A DNA stretch of 64,000 bases from Aplidium turbinatum (GCA_918807975.1 OU964932.1:5890001-5954000); one strand, 5' to 3'. Shown: positions 23,557 through 35,625, counted from the stretch's first letter. The notes: generated by a model not told the origin, from the letters alone. Program-made: numbers and translations.

Positions 23557-24875
23557 CTAAATTAATCACAAGTGGACATGTAAAAACAGCACTGTTGTCG
23601 GTGCACGCCAAATGTGCCCAACTGTTGCATTGGATACATGTAGAACTACTACTTCCACCATAGGAGGACAGCACGAGTTGCATCAAGTGCAGCAATAACG
23701 AATCGAGCAATTCCAAGAGTATTGATGGTGCCGATCATAGTCACCAAATCTCCTTTATCCCTAAAAACAATAGACCCAACTTGTTTCATGCCTTGTTTGT
23801 GGTTTGAGCAACCCATCTTTACTTTAGAAGCATCAGCTCCAGTTTCATTTATCTTCTTCAAACATCTACGAAACGTTTCTTTGTCCACACCAACTCTTTC
23901 TGCTGCCTTTCTTAACGACATACCATCTTGCACTAACTTCAAAAGTCTCCATAAGCCATTGTCCACGACCAGTTTTTTTTATAATTTTTAAGACTTAATT
24001 TGAAAATATTTTAAAGCTAAACAGAAAAGTAATAATCAAATAATAGCTCATTTTGTCCAAGTAACTGAATTAATAATGCGCGTTTAGCAATAAAATTCAG
24101 AAGTAAGATTTCAGCAGCCTGCAACTTGAGGTAGGGTTAGTTGAGTCACTGCCTCAACTAGTCCCGCAGCTATTGACTCAACCAACCCCAATCCTTCCTC
24201 GTGACAATTATTGAAAGTATTATCTATACGTAAAACTTTATCAGTTTTACACAAATGCACTGTGCATAAGATAGCTATAAACTATATGAAACTTCGACGC
24301 TATCTTCGCTTACGCCTATCATAGCTTCAGCATCCTAATCAACTTTGAGCTGAAAATATTTACTTTTTAGTCCAAAAAATGGCATTTTGCTGAGTGTATA
24401 ACTTACACAGCTGCTAAAACAAGATGGACGCAGTTACCCATAATGCTTATTATTTCAAGCAATTAATCTTCACGAAGTCATGCTTGGGTTAGTCAGAAAA
24501 CAATGGTGACTCAACCAACCCACTGACTCAACTAACCCCACCTTCCCCTATTGGAACGATAACAACTACGGTAAATTGAAGAAGTACACAGTGCAATAAA
24601 AACGCGTTCTAGCCCCTGTCGCATCTAGGCCTATATCGAGTATTATTGATGATTTTACAAACAAAAATTTAAAGGCTAAATCTACAATCCTCAGCCTATC
24701 ATTATGCACCAGTGAAGATGCTCTAGTATTGGAATATGCTTTAACGGCAAATTGACACTTTGCAGGCACTCAGGCAGCAAATGATTCCTGTCGCAAACCA
24801 AACCAAGCGTCAACAGATGAATGAGATTTGTACTTCAAATGGCACACTCCACGTGAACTATCAGCTCACATAAAC

Positions 24876-26700
24876 TAGGCCTACCATATTTTCATCGCCT
24901 AAAAAGAGGCCACGTTTCGCCAGAGGGTAAAATACAAGTAGAATGTTACGTAAGAAGAATTTTTTACATCCTTTTGAATAATTATAGACCTTTGCAGCAA
25001 AAGTTACAGCAAAAAACAGACAAGTTTGTTTGTTTCTCGAAAGCCGATTTGTGTGACAAAATGTGATGTGATAATGTCATAAAAATGTGACAAATCAGGC
25101 AGTATCTGCAGTTAGCCATGCCTTAACTTTTTTCAGAAAAAAAGGACCAGCTTTAACGAAATCATAAAATTACTTGCACGAAATGTAATTGAAGTTGTAT
25201 ACAGCTGTTAATGAGATGCTACGGACAGACTCAACTAAAAGACTGTTTCTTTCCCTGTAGCCTACCATTGTGGCCAGGCGCGGATCTAGGAGTTTTTTTT
25301 GGGGGGGCCCAGAAAATTTGAAAATGAATTAAAAAGTAAGAAAAAGATAAAACAGATAGCCTATGAACAATCAGTGGCGTAGCCAGGAATTTGGGGGGTT
25401 TTGACGGCGCGTTTGCCAAAGACGACACCTAGCGGCGGGGGGTCTGGGGGACATCCCCCAGAAAATTTTGAAAAAATTACTTTGAATTTGGTGCATTCTG
25501 AGAGCACTTTCAACAAAAATATGGGTATAAATATTCCTGTAAAATGGTGCTGTCCGGTGGCATAGCAAAAGGATAAGATCATGTTTTCTTCGGCATTTTT
25601 TCGGTAAGAAAGCTAAGTCTCTATGTTTTCTTGTTACTAATTCCTTGCTGAGATGTTTGAATGTTTGGTATTGGCAAAACTCGCTCTTTTAATGCAGTTT
25701 CGCTTAAAATTAGGCACACTTTGTTTTAGAGACATGGAGACTAAAAGCATCATTCTCAATCTCGTGACGTCACACGCGTGCCAAAGGAGGGTAGTAAGTC
25801 CGCTGTGGGACTAATGTCAGCTGTTTAGAAGCATATCAAACCATTCAAAAATTTCTCACAAAATTTCGGGGGGGTCCCCCCCCCATAGATCCGCGCTTGA
25901 TTGTGGCTGTATCATAGATTATAGTCATTCTACATTTGCACTCACATAAGTTGTAAGTATCCATGCCACGATTTATTTTGAAATAGGCTGTATGTCATGC
26001 ATAGTGGACTTCAGATTAATTTTTCGATTCGCTTTACCTGACAAATTAGCCAAACTATTAAGTTGGTAATCAGCAACGTTTACAAGCGCTGAATCAAAAT
26101 ATATCTGGGTAATACAAAATAAATCTGGGTAAAATAACTTAATAATTTATTGTAAAAGTGTGAGAACCTTAAAATGTAAATATGTCAAACTCTTTTGCAA
26201 GTTTTTGCTTTTTTTAATGTTTCATTTCTTTGTGATTTACTCCATTTTTTAATTTTCTTATTTTTTTTTTAATTTGTCCAATTTTTTATTTTCATAAATT
26301 GGATGATCAAATCTCCTCAAATGAGGAAATTTCCTCACAAGAGGATTTGCAGTTCCACTCGCACTCATCGCTGACCATTATTTGGCTTTTAAGACAATCG
26401 CAAAGCAATGTGGTAGGCTATGTTTCAATGAACGTCTAAGCAATGTAGTTATGTTTCAATTGTTTAGTACGTCAATGTTTTTTTTGAAAATTTAGAAATC
26501 AGAATGTTGTGTTGGTACAGAAATGGTTGGAAATTACAAAAAAGTCACATAACAATGAAATCCTGTTGAAAATATGAGCAAGAAAACTGAAAATGTAAAA
26601 AAGAGGACATTTGAGCATTTTTGGGTGTCCTCGGAGGACAATATATTTTTCTTCAAAAAAGAGGACAAATCCTCTTAAAAGAGGACATATGGTAGCCCTA
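24876..26700. mobile_element. non-autonomous hAT element, 1.8 kb
   Basis: Ends TAGGCCTACCATAT and ATATGGTAGCCCTA with an exact 8-bp duplication ACATAAAC (24868-24875, 26701-26708). The right subterminal region repeats AAGAGGACA words (26600-26690). No transposase frame. The ends match those of the element at 29625-31356, which has transposase remains, so this is probably a non-autonomous member of the same group. Another hAT element is nested at 25275-25899. Confidence 0.8.
25275..25899. mobile_element. nested hAT element, 625 bp
   Basis: Left end CAGGCGCGGATCTAGG, right end ATAGATCCGCGCTTG, flanked by exact ATTGTGGC (25267-25274 and 25900-25907). Inside, at 25376, begins CAGTGGCGTAGCCAGG, which looks like the left end of another hAT MITE family; its right end was not found. 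Confidence 0.8.
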
Positions 26701-27051
26701 ACATAAACGCATTTTATGATTGATACTAGATCATCTCGCAGTCAGGCACGGATCAGCAATGACAAATCGATTATATTGAAAGCAGCATTATGGTAAATGA
26801 CAGTGGTAATATGAAAAATGTTATTGACCCTCAAAAGTGAACGCAAAACTCCTATTTGAACATCTATGTAAAGAAAAGTTTCACAATGACTTTTAAACCA
26901 TTTTTTACAGACATACTGAAAAACAAAAGTAGCCCAGGCTATATACTTTTTCGTTAATGCCACAAAACCGGTAACTAACTTCTATCAAGCACCAGTGCAA
27001 TTCATTCAGTTTGAGTTCACAAATTGTTTGACCATCACTTGCTTTTAATAT

Positions 27052-27355
27052 TGGCTTTGAATCTTTATCCTCGGACTGACAAAGCCTTGATTAGTTATTC
27101 TTGGTAGTTTCGCATACTTGCAGACCAGAGGCTTTTGACGTGGGGCCGGTTACCAAGATTGCCAAAGTGAAGTATTCGAGTGTTGAGATATTGTTGCCAG
27201 GAAATTATTCCATCCATCAAGTGCGGCTGAATGGAGGGCAGTCCTTACAATGTGTTGCTCAAGCGCACACCCAGAGAGTCGAACCAGCGCCGCTTGATCT
27301 TGAAGCTTCTTCCTCCATGAAGTTATGCGCTAACCAACCGAGCTATCAAGAAGGA
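27052..27355 (-). repeat. tRNA-derived SINE, family A, reverse copy
   Basis: The minus strand shows TAGCTCGGTTGGTTAGCGC (A box), GGTTCGACTCTC (B box), TGCGCTTGAGCAACAC and GTCCGAGGATAAAGATTC in the same order as the other family A copies. It lies just past the end of the zinc-finger gene. Confidence 0.8.
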
Positions 27356-27494
27356 CATCAGTATTGAAATCAATGCAAAGCCACTAAACTTGCACTTGTA
27401 AATCTCATACTAAAACTTGTAAATATTCATATTTTGTAAACTGATTATCATGTCAATGACAAAATACAACACGGTTAACTTAAGATAAAGAATA

Positions 27495-28748
27495 TTAAAT
27501 TTTGTCACTAGAAGTCCAGCGAGCTATCACAGCATCACGTTCAACAAACGATGACAGGGGCGGTGTTGCACCAACAACAACATCCTGTGACAAAGTTCCA
27601 GTCTCAATTTCTACTGAAGATACTTCGCTCTCACCGGATTTCGTTGTACGGTCATGGTGCTTTTGCATCACGTGTCTTTTGAGGTGATCATTTCTTGTGT
27701 ATGCTTTGGAACAATAGGCACATTGATATGGTCTATATCCAGTGTGAATACGTACATGCCTCATCAAGTCATACTGAGACACAAATAACTTTTCACAGTA
27801 CACGCATTTGTTTTTCAATTTCCGCACTTTCTTTACCGCTGTAGGTTGTTTGCTAGACTTTTTAACTTCTTTTGATTTGGTCAAATTGCTGGTACTGTCT
27901 TTAGGCAATCCAGATACATTAATATGACCATTATAGCGATGTAACAACGATGAAAAAGGCCATACTCTTTGTTTGGAATATTTAATTGGCTGGATTGATT
28001 TACTCCCAAACACTCTTGCTGAAGGTTTACTTGTTGTTGTTGAATGAATTGAAGACTTTTCGTTTGGTTTTGAAAATGAATCCACCACCAATGAATGACT
28101 GGTATAAGCACTAGGGGAAGAACCTTTAGCAGAATTTGTTGTTGCAACAACCAAAGTTCGTTTATTCTGACGCAATGAAGAAGATTCACAATCAGTGCGT
28201 TGGTAGTTTTTTATACCTTTGGAAATTTTTATTTCAACTGGTCTTGAAATTTTGAATAGCTTGCTATATTTTGGGTTAACGTCTTTTTGTTTAGTTTTGT
28301 TCAAGCTTTCTGAAGGTACAGCTGTTTGAAAAGGTTCTAAATTTAATTTGTCCCAATCACGACTTTCAGCCAAGAGGTTAGGCAAACTTGGAGAATCATC
28401 TGCAATTAACTCATCCAAGGTCTGTGAATTTTTTTCTAAGTTGAACGATTGTTGATATTCATCAAGACCCGCAGCATTACTTTTAGAGCAAAATGAAGTC
28501 CCACGTGGGGAAATATCTGTATCATTCCAAGATGGGGAACAATCACTAAGAATTGCATTTACAACATCCACTTTAGAAAGCAATACATTTTGTAGAGTGG
28601 AGTTTAACTTTCTAACTTCTTCTTTCATTTCATAGCGAAAGCTTTTCAACTCTTCCAAGATTGATTTCCCCAGCGCATCAAACAACAATTTAAAATTTTC
28701 TGTTTCAGCAGTTTCACACAGCTGGATGTCAAAATCATCCATTATCAT
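27495..28748 (-). CDS. C2H2 zinc-finger protein, two fingers
   Basis: A single open exon of 417 residues; the start is the first ATG (MIMDDFDIQ...). The N-terminal 60 residues are acidic and helix-prone (LGKSILEELKSFRYEMKEEV), possibly a short coiled coil. The middle 240 residues are Ser/Thr/Lys-rich and low in complexity. Two consecutive C2H2 fingers lie at about 315-364 (CVYCEKLF...HVRIH, then CAYCSKAYTRNDHLKRH), joined by a TGYRPYQ linker close to the canonical TGEKPY. The second linker histidine pair is HVMQKH. This arrangement points to a nuclear DNA-binding protein. I cannot name an orthologue. The frame is fully open and the protein ends in an acidic-Ser tail. Confidence 0.75.
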   Translation of the reverse strand: MIMDDFDIQLCETAETENFKLLFDALGKSILEELKSFRYEMKEEVRKLNSTLQNVLLSKVDVVNAILSDCSPSWNDTDISPRGTSFCSKSNAAGLDEYQQSFNLEKNSQTLDELIADDSPSLPNLLAESRDWDKLNLEPFQTAVPSESLNKTKQKDVNPKYSKLFKISRPVEIKISKGIKNYQRTDCESSSLRQNKRTLVVATTNSAKGSSPSAYTSHSLVVDSFSKPNEKSSIHSTTTSKPSARVFGSKSIQPIKYSKQRVWPFSSLLHRYNGHINVSGLPKDSTSNLTKSKEVKKSSKQPTAVKKVRKLKNKCVYCEKLFVSQYDLMRHVRIHTGYRPYQCAYCSKAYTRNDHLKRHVMQKHHDRTTKSGESEVSSVEIETGTLSQDVVVGATPPLSSFVERDAVIARWTSSDKI

Positions 28749-29624
28749 CAAATATCTTTTTAAGGATAAACAAAGCTTTATAAATTGAACAAGAAGATAG
28801 TAACCTAAAAAGTCTGAACATAAAGAAATGTAGCTAACCTTCCGTACGTGAAATTGTGCATGAATTTTAAATTGATAGTTGATGACAGCTCATTTGTAAC
28901 TGTATGTAAGAGAGACATAAAACCGGGCATTGCATATAGCCTACATGACACTTCCATAGTATGAAAATCCAAATATAAAACATTTACACGCTCTTCAGCT
29001 AATATTTTGTTGATAACAGGATAAGCTATTTCTCATTAATAGCTCAAGCAGTTCTTAATACAAAGCACAATGTTATGCAGAGAAATTACATCTCAATGAT
29101 ATTACAATGACAAAAAAAGTTTTTGTTACACTTCAAAGTGGGATATTTAAAAGATTCTAATCGATACATATCTTTGAATTTTAAAAATTGAAAGCATCAA
29201 AGGTTAGTGTGTATCATCCGCAGTGTATTCTAAACAAACGGGGTCTAATAAAATCTTTCTATTCTGTGAACCTACCCAGTAAAATGTCTACTTGAAGCGG
29301 TTGACTGTCTCGTCGACTTCTGATGCTTTTCTGGACAGTAAAACGTGACTAAATGTAAGACTGGCTTTTCAGCATTGATGGTAATAAAAAAGAAGGCCAG
29401 AAATAAACTAATAGTTGGGCCAAATCTAAGGTGTGCTCCAGTAACAAAATCGCCACTCATAGACAAATTTGTCGCCCAGATGCAATACCAGCCATCCCAA
29501 AGATGCTACCTTTGTCTGCATATTCAATGAACTCAATGAATTATACTTTTTTAACTGAACGGTATCAATTGCAAAATTACCGATTTGTTTGTTATTGTGG
29601 CCAATCAAGTGCTCTACATAAGAT
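28749..29624. other. upstream region of the zinc-finger gene
   Basis: No convincing coding exon. It probably contains the zinc-finger promoter and 5' UTR. Short ORFs at 29272-29646 overlap on both strands and look like chance. Confidence 0.4.
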
Positions 29625-31356
29625 TAGGCTTACCATATTTTTGTGACTTCAAAACGGGACGCCTCCAAAGACCAAGACCACTTAGCTGTGATTTTTAACT
29701 TTAGATTTTCCGATATTATTACATAGGCCTACATTTAAAGCCATCCCGGCTGTCTTTATTGACCGTATTGTCATCGAGAGTGCATGCGCATATTCTCTTG
29801 TCTAAATATCGGTTTCAGTTCGAAAAATAGAAAGGAATTAACGTTATCGATACAAAATAATTCGAATTTAGATTGTTTTCTGTAAAGCAAAAGGAAGAAG
29901 AATAATAATATAAATAGCCTGCGGTTTTCAAGTCGATAAGTAACTCCCAATTGCACTGAATTTACCCAACACTGCGTACATTGTACAAGCATTTGCGAAT
30001 TTACTTATTCGCTCAATCACACTTTTCTGTAGATAACACCTTCTTCAAAAAGACATTGTTCAATTTTACATTCTCGTAAAAGTCAGAGCATGACCAATTA
30101 GTATTGATTTTACATGTGATAACGGCTTTCACAATCTGCTCCAGCATCCTGCTTCTGCTCTCAGACATGCTCTTCATGATGGAAAAAAAATCTTTCAAGG
30201 GTTGCGGATGTTCCGAGTAAACAAAATATGAACTCTACCAGCTTTAGAAACTTTGCAACGCAAATGCATGTTTTTTCGAATTCTTTGAACATCTCGACCC
30301 ACTTTTGTTCTAAAGACGCATTTTGCCAGCTCTCTTTCTTGCAACGTTCAGACATGTGCCGTTTCACTAGTACTTGTTTGTCGAAAAGAGAGTCGCTGTT
30401 GATCACCTGCTTCCCAAACATCATGTTGATCTTTTCTGCAGACTCACACACCCGCCCCCAGGATATTTCTTTGTTTAGGTCGATCCAACGATGAGGAAGC
30501 ACATCTTTATAATTACCATCATAAAAATCCAGATACGATAAGCATTTATCGTAAAAATCTCTTGCATCTTTGTAAAACAAGTTTACGTTTACTTTGCCTG
30601 CTTCTTCTAGCTTGCCTAAGAGAGTCAATGCTGCAGATGGGATGAAGTTGTTTTCTGTCTTTTTAAGTAAGTTTAGCTTTAGCTCTGACAGAACATGTAC
30701 CACATCTACGGCACTAGCGTTTTCCTTTTCTAACTTTAGAATAATCTCGTTGAAGTATTTCAACTGCCCATGAAAAAATTTTGACGCATTTTTTGATGAG
30801 TAGGACAACCTTCTTGGGAGTTGAAGTAACTTTTCAATCCCTCAAACATTTCAAGTATTCTTTGCAAAGCTGGTAGCAAAGAGAGAAATCTTGTATTGCC
30901 ATGTTGCAAGATATGCTGATACTCAATATCTACAAAGTCGCAAAAAATTTTCAGCTCACTAACTCGAGCGGTGTAAATGTGAAAAAAATTATAGATTTTC
31001 ACAAGACTTTCGACACATACAGGAAGAGTATCCACAGCATGTTGGAGGCAGTTGTGAACAATATGAGCTGTACATCCGATCCCTGTCAGATCTCTTTCGA
31101 TCTTTTCTTTCACTTTGAAGAAAACATTATTTTGCCCTTTTGCCTTTGCATTATTTTGCCCAAAATCACGCATTCACCTTCAGCAAGTAGGCTACCGGAA
31201 CGCTACACAGTAACAACAGTAACGAGAACATGCTAATTGGTAATGTTCGTGTATTATGCTGGCTGAACGCCAAAGCGGGACGTTTGGCTGACCGGTCGGG
31301 ACAAGACGTTAAAAAGCGAGACTGTCCCGCGTAAAATGGGACATATGGTAAGCCTA
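29625..31356 (-). mobile_element. hAT transposon with decayed transposase, 1.7 kb
   Basis: Ends TAGGCTTACCATAT and ATATGGTAAGCCTA, flanked by exact CATAAGAT (29617-29624 and 31357-31364). Minus-strand frames 31173-30760 and 30808-30161 overlap in different frames. The first has TGIGCTAHIVHNCLQHA and HGNTRFLSLLPAL (the hAT C..H and R-W region, with F for W); the second ends CLLGTSATLERFF, the hAT C-terminal dimerisation motif. The N-terminal BED finger and first catalytic part are absent and the frame is broken between the two ORFs, so it is dead. Confidence 0.8.
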
Positions 31357-31455
31357 CATAAGATACCCAAATGAAAACTTTGGGAAGGGGGTCAATTTTG
31401 TTTCATTAATAGTTAAAATGGGTCGCGTCATAAAAAACATCAAAAACCACTACTC

Positions 31456-31490
31456 TAGGCATACCATATTTTCGTGATTGAAAATCAGGT
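31456..31490 (+). repeat. solitary end of a related hAT element
   Basis: TAGGCATACCATATTTTCG resembles the left ends at 24876 and 29625. No partner end or duplication found nearby. Confidence 0.35.
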
Positions 31491-31598
31491 ATCAGAAGGG
31501 GTACGGTACCTTTAAAATAAATACCCATTGTCAGACATTGTTTCTTGCCTGACAATGCTTGAAAGAAGGACAAAGTTCCTGACAATGGCTATTTAGAG

Positions 31599-32400
31599 GG
31601 GATGCAACCTAGTTCGTACCCTCAGTTCATACCCTGAAAAGATCGAGAGAAAACATTAAAAAAAGCGGAAGTCGCTGATCGCAGTTTCAGCAAACATTTT
31701 AAAATTTTTCCCCTGAAAAGATTGAGGGAAAGATAGCACAAAGCCGAAGTCGCTGATCGCAGTTTCCGCTAACCCTAACCCTATCCTAACGCTAACCCTC
31801 GCTCATCGCAGTTTCTGCAAACATTTTTCCGCAGTTTCCGCTAACCCTAACCATAGACTAATCTATGCTCTAACCCTAACCTTCGCTGATTGCAGTTTCC
31901 GCAAACATTTTTCCGTAGTTTCCGCTAACCCTTACCCTAACTCTCTAACCATAGAGTAATCTATGCTCTAACCCTAATCCTCGCTGATCGCAGTTTCCGC
32001 AAACATTGTTTTGCAATTTCCGCTAACTGCAGTTTCTGCTAAGCTTTACCTTAACCATAGAGTAATCTATGCTCTAACCCTCGCTGATCGCAGTTTCCGC
32101 AAACATTTTTTCGTAGTTTTGCAGTTTCCGTTATCTGCAGTTCCCGGTAACCTTTACCCTAACCATAGAGTAATCTATGCTCTAACCCTCGCTGATCGCA
32201 GTTTCCGCAAATATTTTTCCGCTGTTTCATTTTTCCGCAGTTTCTGCTAACCCTAACCCTCGAGTTTGTTTGCGGAAGCTCCGATCAGCGAGTTCGGCTT
32301 TGTGCTATTAAACTGCGATCAGCGACTTCGGCTTTTTTTAATTTTTTCTCTCAATCTTTTCAGGGTACGAACTGTTCAGAGTACGAACTAGGTTGCACCC
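31599..32400. mobile_element. long-TIR MITE with CTAACCCT-rich interior, copy 1
   Basis: Ends GGGATGCAACCTAGTTCG and CGAACTAGGTTGCACCC, flanked by exact ATTTAGAG (31591-31598, 32401-32408). The inverted arms continue through GAAAAGATCGAGAGAAAA and GCGGAAGTCGCTGATCGCAG. The interior is a ragged tandem array of CGCTGATCGCAGTTTCCGC, AAACATTTTTCCG, AACCCTAACCCT and CCATAGAGTAATCTATGC. The 8-bp duplication fits hAT-like insertion; the superfamily is not certain. No coding. Confidence 0.8.
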
Positions 32401-32408
32401 ATTTAGAG

Positions 32409-33357
32409 GCACCGTTCAGAAGTCTAGCGGCCAGCAGGGAATGGTATGGAAGTCAAATTTTGCTATGGAAGATGGAAAGAAAGATTTGGATGATGGGATG
32501 GAGGACAGTCTTTTATCATTTACTTTTTAATACAATGTTAAGACATAAAAAAATTGAAGTGTTTCCGTTTGATTACATTTCTTATACTAAAATATTTTCG
32601 ATTTTCCATTTGTATTATATTATATTGAACCAGTGAGACTGTTGTCCGGACGGTTATTTAAGCATGAGAAATCGACAACCTTTCACACCCCATGAGGAGC
32701 AATAGTTTCAATTCAGATCAGTCATTTAAATGCACTATATTGCTCATGAACGATTCTATTTTTGCGAACACTTGAACAATCAACCAAATAGCCTAATCTG
32801 AGAAACAACAACATTATGTGGCAGCATATGGAGCGCTTTGAAAATTAAAGTGCTAAGTGACAGTGTAATTTAATGAATCAAGGTAATTTCAGTATAGCTT
32901 CATTATGCTGGTGCGGTAGGGCAGGGCTATGTTGCACAGAACTGATATATCAAACGCAATAACTTTTATCCATGTGGTTATTTAATTCAACAGACCCCAC
33001 AACTTTAAATAAAACTTAAGCGACAGAAGCTTGTAAATAAACTTACCCCGCTACAAACCCAAATACACACCGGGCAGTAATTACAGCGAAAACAAACAAA
33101 AGCAGCTGCTCTTACCTATGCTCTACTAACCAGCAAAAACTTGTTGACGATACACTAGGAAGCATCGAAAAAATCTATGCTGTTTCGTTACACATTATTT
33201 TTGTCCTTTTCTAGTTCATCTTTATTCTATTTCCATCTTGTTTCCTTTCCTGGCTCAACACTCAGCACCTCAAGCAAGTGTTGCAGAGTATTTCACTGTG
33301 CAAACAATAACGTAGCCTATTCAAAAGTACCGGTAGCTCAAAGAACCGCCATCGGCC
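32409..33357. other. stretch without a recognised gene
   Basis: AT-rich, all ORFs short (33177-33383 is the longest and has no domain). No repeat ends identified. Confidence 0.4.
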
Positions 33358-33360
33358 AAA

Positions 33361-33637
33361 GGGAACATTCAAATATTATGTAACGCCTTCGAGGGGGAGG
33401 GCGGGGGTTATGCAAAGCGTTACGTTAGCGTCACATCGGAGGGGTAGGGGTTCAAGCAAAACGTTACCGGTACGTAACGCTTTCGAGTACGGAATGGTAG
33501 TTTTTTGTGCTGAATTTGTAGTGAAAAAGCGTTACATGGGGGAGGGGGGGTTGAAAAAAACGTTGCGTTGACGTTACATGGGGGAGGGGGGGTCAAAAAT
33601 TCGGAAAAAAAGCGTCACGTAATATTTGAACGTTCCC
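33361..33637. mobile_element. MITE with GGGAACGTT ends, copy 2
   Basis: Left GGGAACATTCAAATATTATG, right CGTAATATTTGAACGTTCCC, 277 bp. AAA flanks both sides. The interior is nearly identical to the 22264 copy (AAAGCGTTACATGGGGGAGG). Confidence 0.75.
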
Positions 33638-33807
33638 AAACCAAAAAATAAAACGCCAGGCAATGTCAAAAAGAGCCCAATTTGGCAAGACCACGGCAAT
33701 CTTCATTCACAGACCATGCATTTAAAATTTGACGAGAGGCCAATAAGCTGGTAGCCTAAATCGCTTGTTTAAGTTAATAGTTTGAGTAATACCTAGTTGA
33801 TGAGTTA

Positions 33808-35604
33808 CGGTAGGTAGGGTCATGCGGGGTCAAACGGGACACTTTTTCAGTTTTTTGAATGCCACATAAAACCTATGATGAAATTTAAAAAAAAAATATT
33901 TACCACAGAGCATTACACCTTTCAGCAATGAAATAAGACATTTTTCAAAAAAATTGAAAACTTGCAAAAACATAAAAAAATGTGCTAAGCTGGGGTAGGT
34001 GTGGCCCGTTTGACCCCATCAGCTGTGGGGTCAAATGGGCCACAACTTCTAAACGTCTAAATGGTAAGGAAAGAACTTTAATTTTGCTGTTTTATCACAT
34101 ACCTGTTGGGTGGCATGTATTTTGTTCAAGTGATGCTCAACAATTTTAGCAATAAAGGCCTTCTACGCCTTTTTCAGATAAAGGTAGAACACATAATTTG
34201 CACTGCTCTTTTTTGCAACTAAAATTGAACGATATGAATAAGGAAACATTTTACAAATGTTCAATTTTAAACGGGCAGTCATAAACAGAGTAAAAAGGGC
34301 CAAGTCAAACAGCAGGGTCTATAGTTGACAATTGAAATAGGATACTATACAATAGGGTGATTCATAAATTGGGGAAAAGTTAAAAGTTTGAAATTCAAGT
34401 CTGACACCCTCTCGCATCGTGTCAATACCTGAAAAAATAATCCTGTCAAATTTTTGGGGCAACTGAAAACATTTTTAAGGTTGCTACCTACTTTGAAAGC
34501 TTCACCGAATACACTAATAGCAACACGGGATTACATGATAGGAATATAATGACAAAATTACTCAAAATTAATTAGTTCAGTGTTGACAGATGTCCAGAAT
34601 GTTACTAGTTATAGTTATTGCATCAGTGTAGACTTATTCCTATCTGGATACAGCTGTCTGAAGGTTTAGACTGTCATGAGGAGGAACTGCTTTTGCTCTT
34701 TGTCATTGGTGTGCAGAAAATTGTATTCGCACATCATGCTCAAATTTGTATTCGCCACTCCACATTCAGTTATGTCATTCACAACTCTCATGCCAAGTAG
34801 AGTCGATTTTGTAGCAATGTAGGTGTCATTGGGTTCCTAAAGAGTTGGGTCTTGACTCAAAAAGTCAAAATGCAGTTCAATAATTTTTAAAAATCGTGTG
34901 TTGTTTGCTGTGATGAAGTCCTGCAGTTCTTTCCTATTGACAGTTATCAAGTCCACAATGGCACGTTTAGAAGGGTTCTCAAATCTTGGACTTTTCAAAG
35001 CCTTTACCACTTTCAGTTTTATGCTTTCTATTTTCTTTTTGCTCAAGAAGAAAAGGCATGTCTAGAGCTAATCATGCAACCAACAGCTAAGTCTAATAGT
35101 AATAATAGGCCTGTTTACCTAAAAAAATACCATATAAATTAAATAGAATTAAAAAAGTTATGCAAGTGAGCTATAACTTGTCAAAAAGCCAATGTGGCCC
35201 ATTTGACCCCATTTTATTTAAACAGAAAAATTACAAAAAGTAAAAAAGTGGGACTATTAATATTTTCAACATACTAATTCAGCATTCTGGGGTGTATGCT
35301 GTTCAGTAAATTTTCATTGCAGCTTAATTAGTTTTTGTGGTATACCAAAGTTTTTTTGGTAAATTTTCAAATTTTAATATTTTCACATTTTTTGGCCACT
35401 TTTTGCATCATCTAAAGTATATTTTCCAAGTGTAGATCTGTGTTTGTTTTACATGATGCAAATCTATGGGAAAGCAGCTTTAAAATGAGCTATTAACTTC
35501 CGATTTTAGAAAAGAATAAGTAGGAAAAAAATGTGATAAGTAAACAAAGTAACAGAATGGCCCGTTTGCCCCCGCGTCCCATTTGACCCCGCTTGACCCT
35601 ACCG
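33808..35604. mobile_element. TA-flanked DNA transposon with GGGGTCAAA repeats
   Basis: Left CGGTAGGTAGGGTCATGCGG, right (reversed) CGGTAGGGTCAAGCGG, each next to TA (33806-33807, 35605-35606). Copies of GGGGTCAAAYGGGCC lie near both ends and inside (33827, 34010-34040, 35195, 35560-35590). No transposase frame. Layout and TA duplication parallel the pogo-like element at 22821-24548, so I infer a non-autonomous pogo/Tigger relative. Confidence 0.65.
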
Positions 35605-35625
35605 TACCTGTTAATTCAAAGTCCC

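Larger units (their letters stand above)
22821..24548 (-). mobile_element. pogo/Tigger-like DNA transposon, internally deleted
   Basis: Ends GGGGAAGGTGGGGTTAGTTG and its complement AACTAACCCCACCTTCCCC, flanked by TA on both sides, as in Tc1/mariner-pogo elements. A minus-strand frame at 23966-23649 has a psq-type helix-turn-helix (LLKLVQDGMSLRKAAERVGV) followed by KQGMKQVGSIVFRDKGDLVT, which fits the pogo DDE region. The part between them is missing, so the protein is not functional. GGGGTTAGTTGAGTCA words recur in both orientations near both ends (22831, 23003-23070, 24130-24190, 24485-24545), probably transposase binding sites. 1728 bp, with a hAT MITE nested at about 23162-23556. Confidence 0.75.

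Noticed and set aside
31599-32400. Interstitial telomere
   Set aside because: The CTAACCCT words are few, ragged and enclosed by inverted arms with an exact 8-bp duplication, so it is a MITE.
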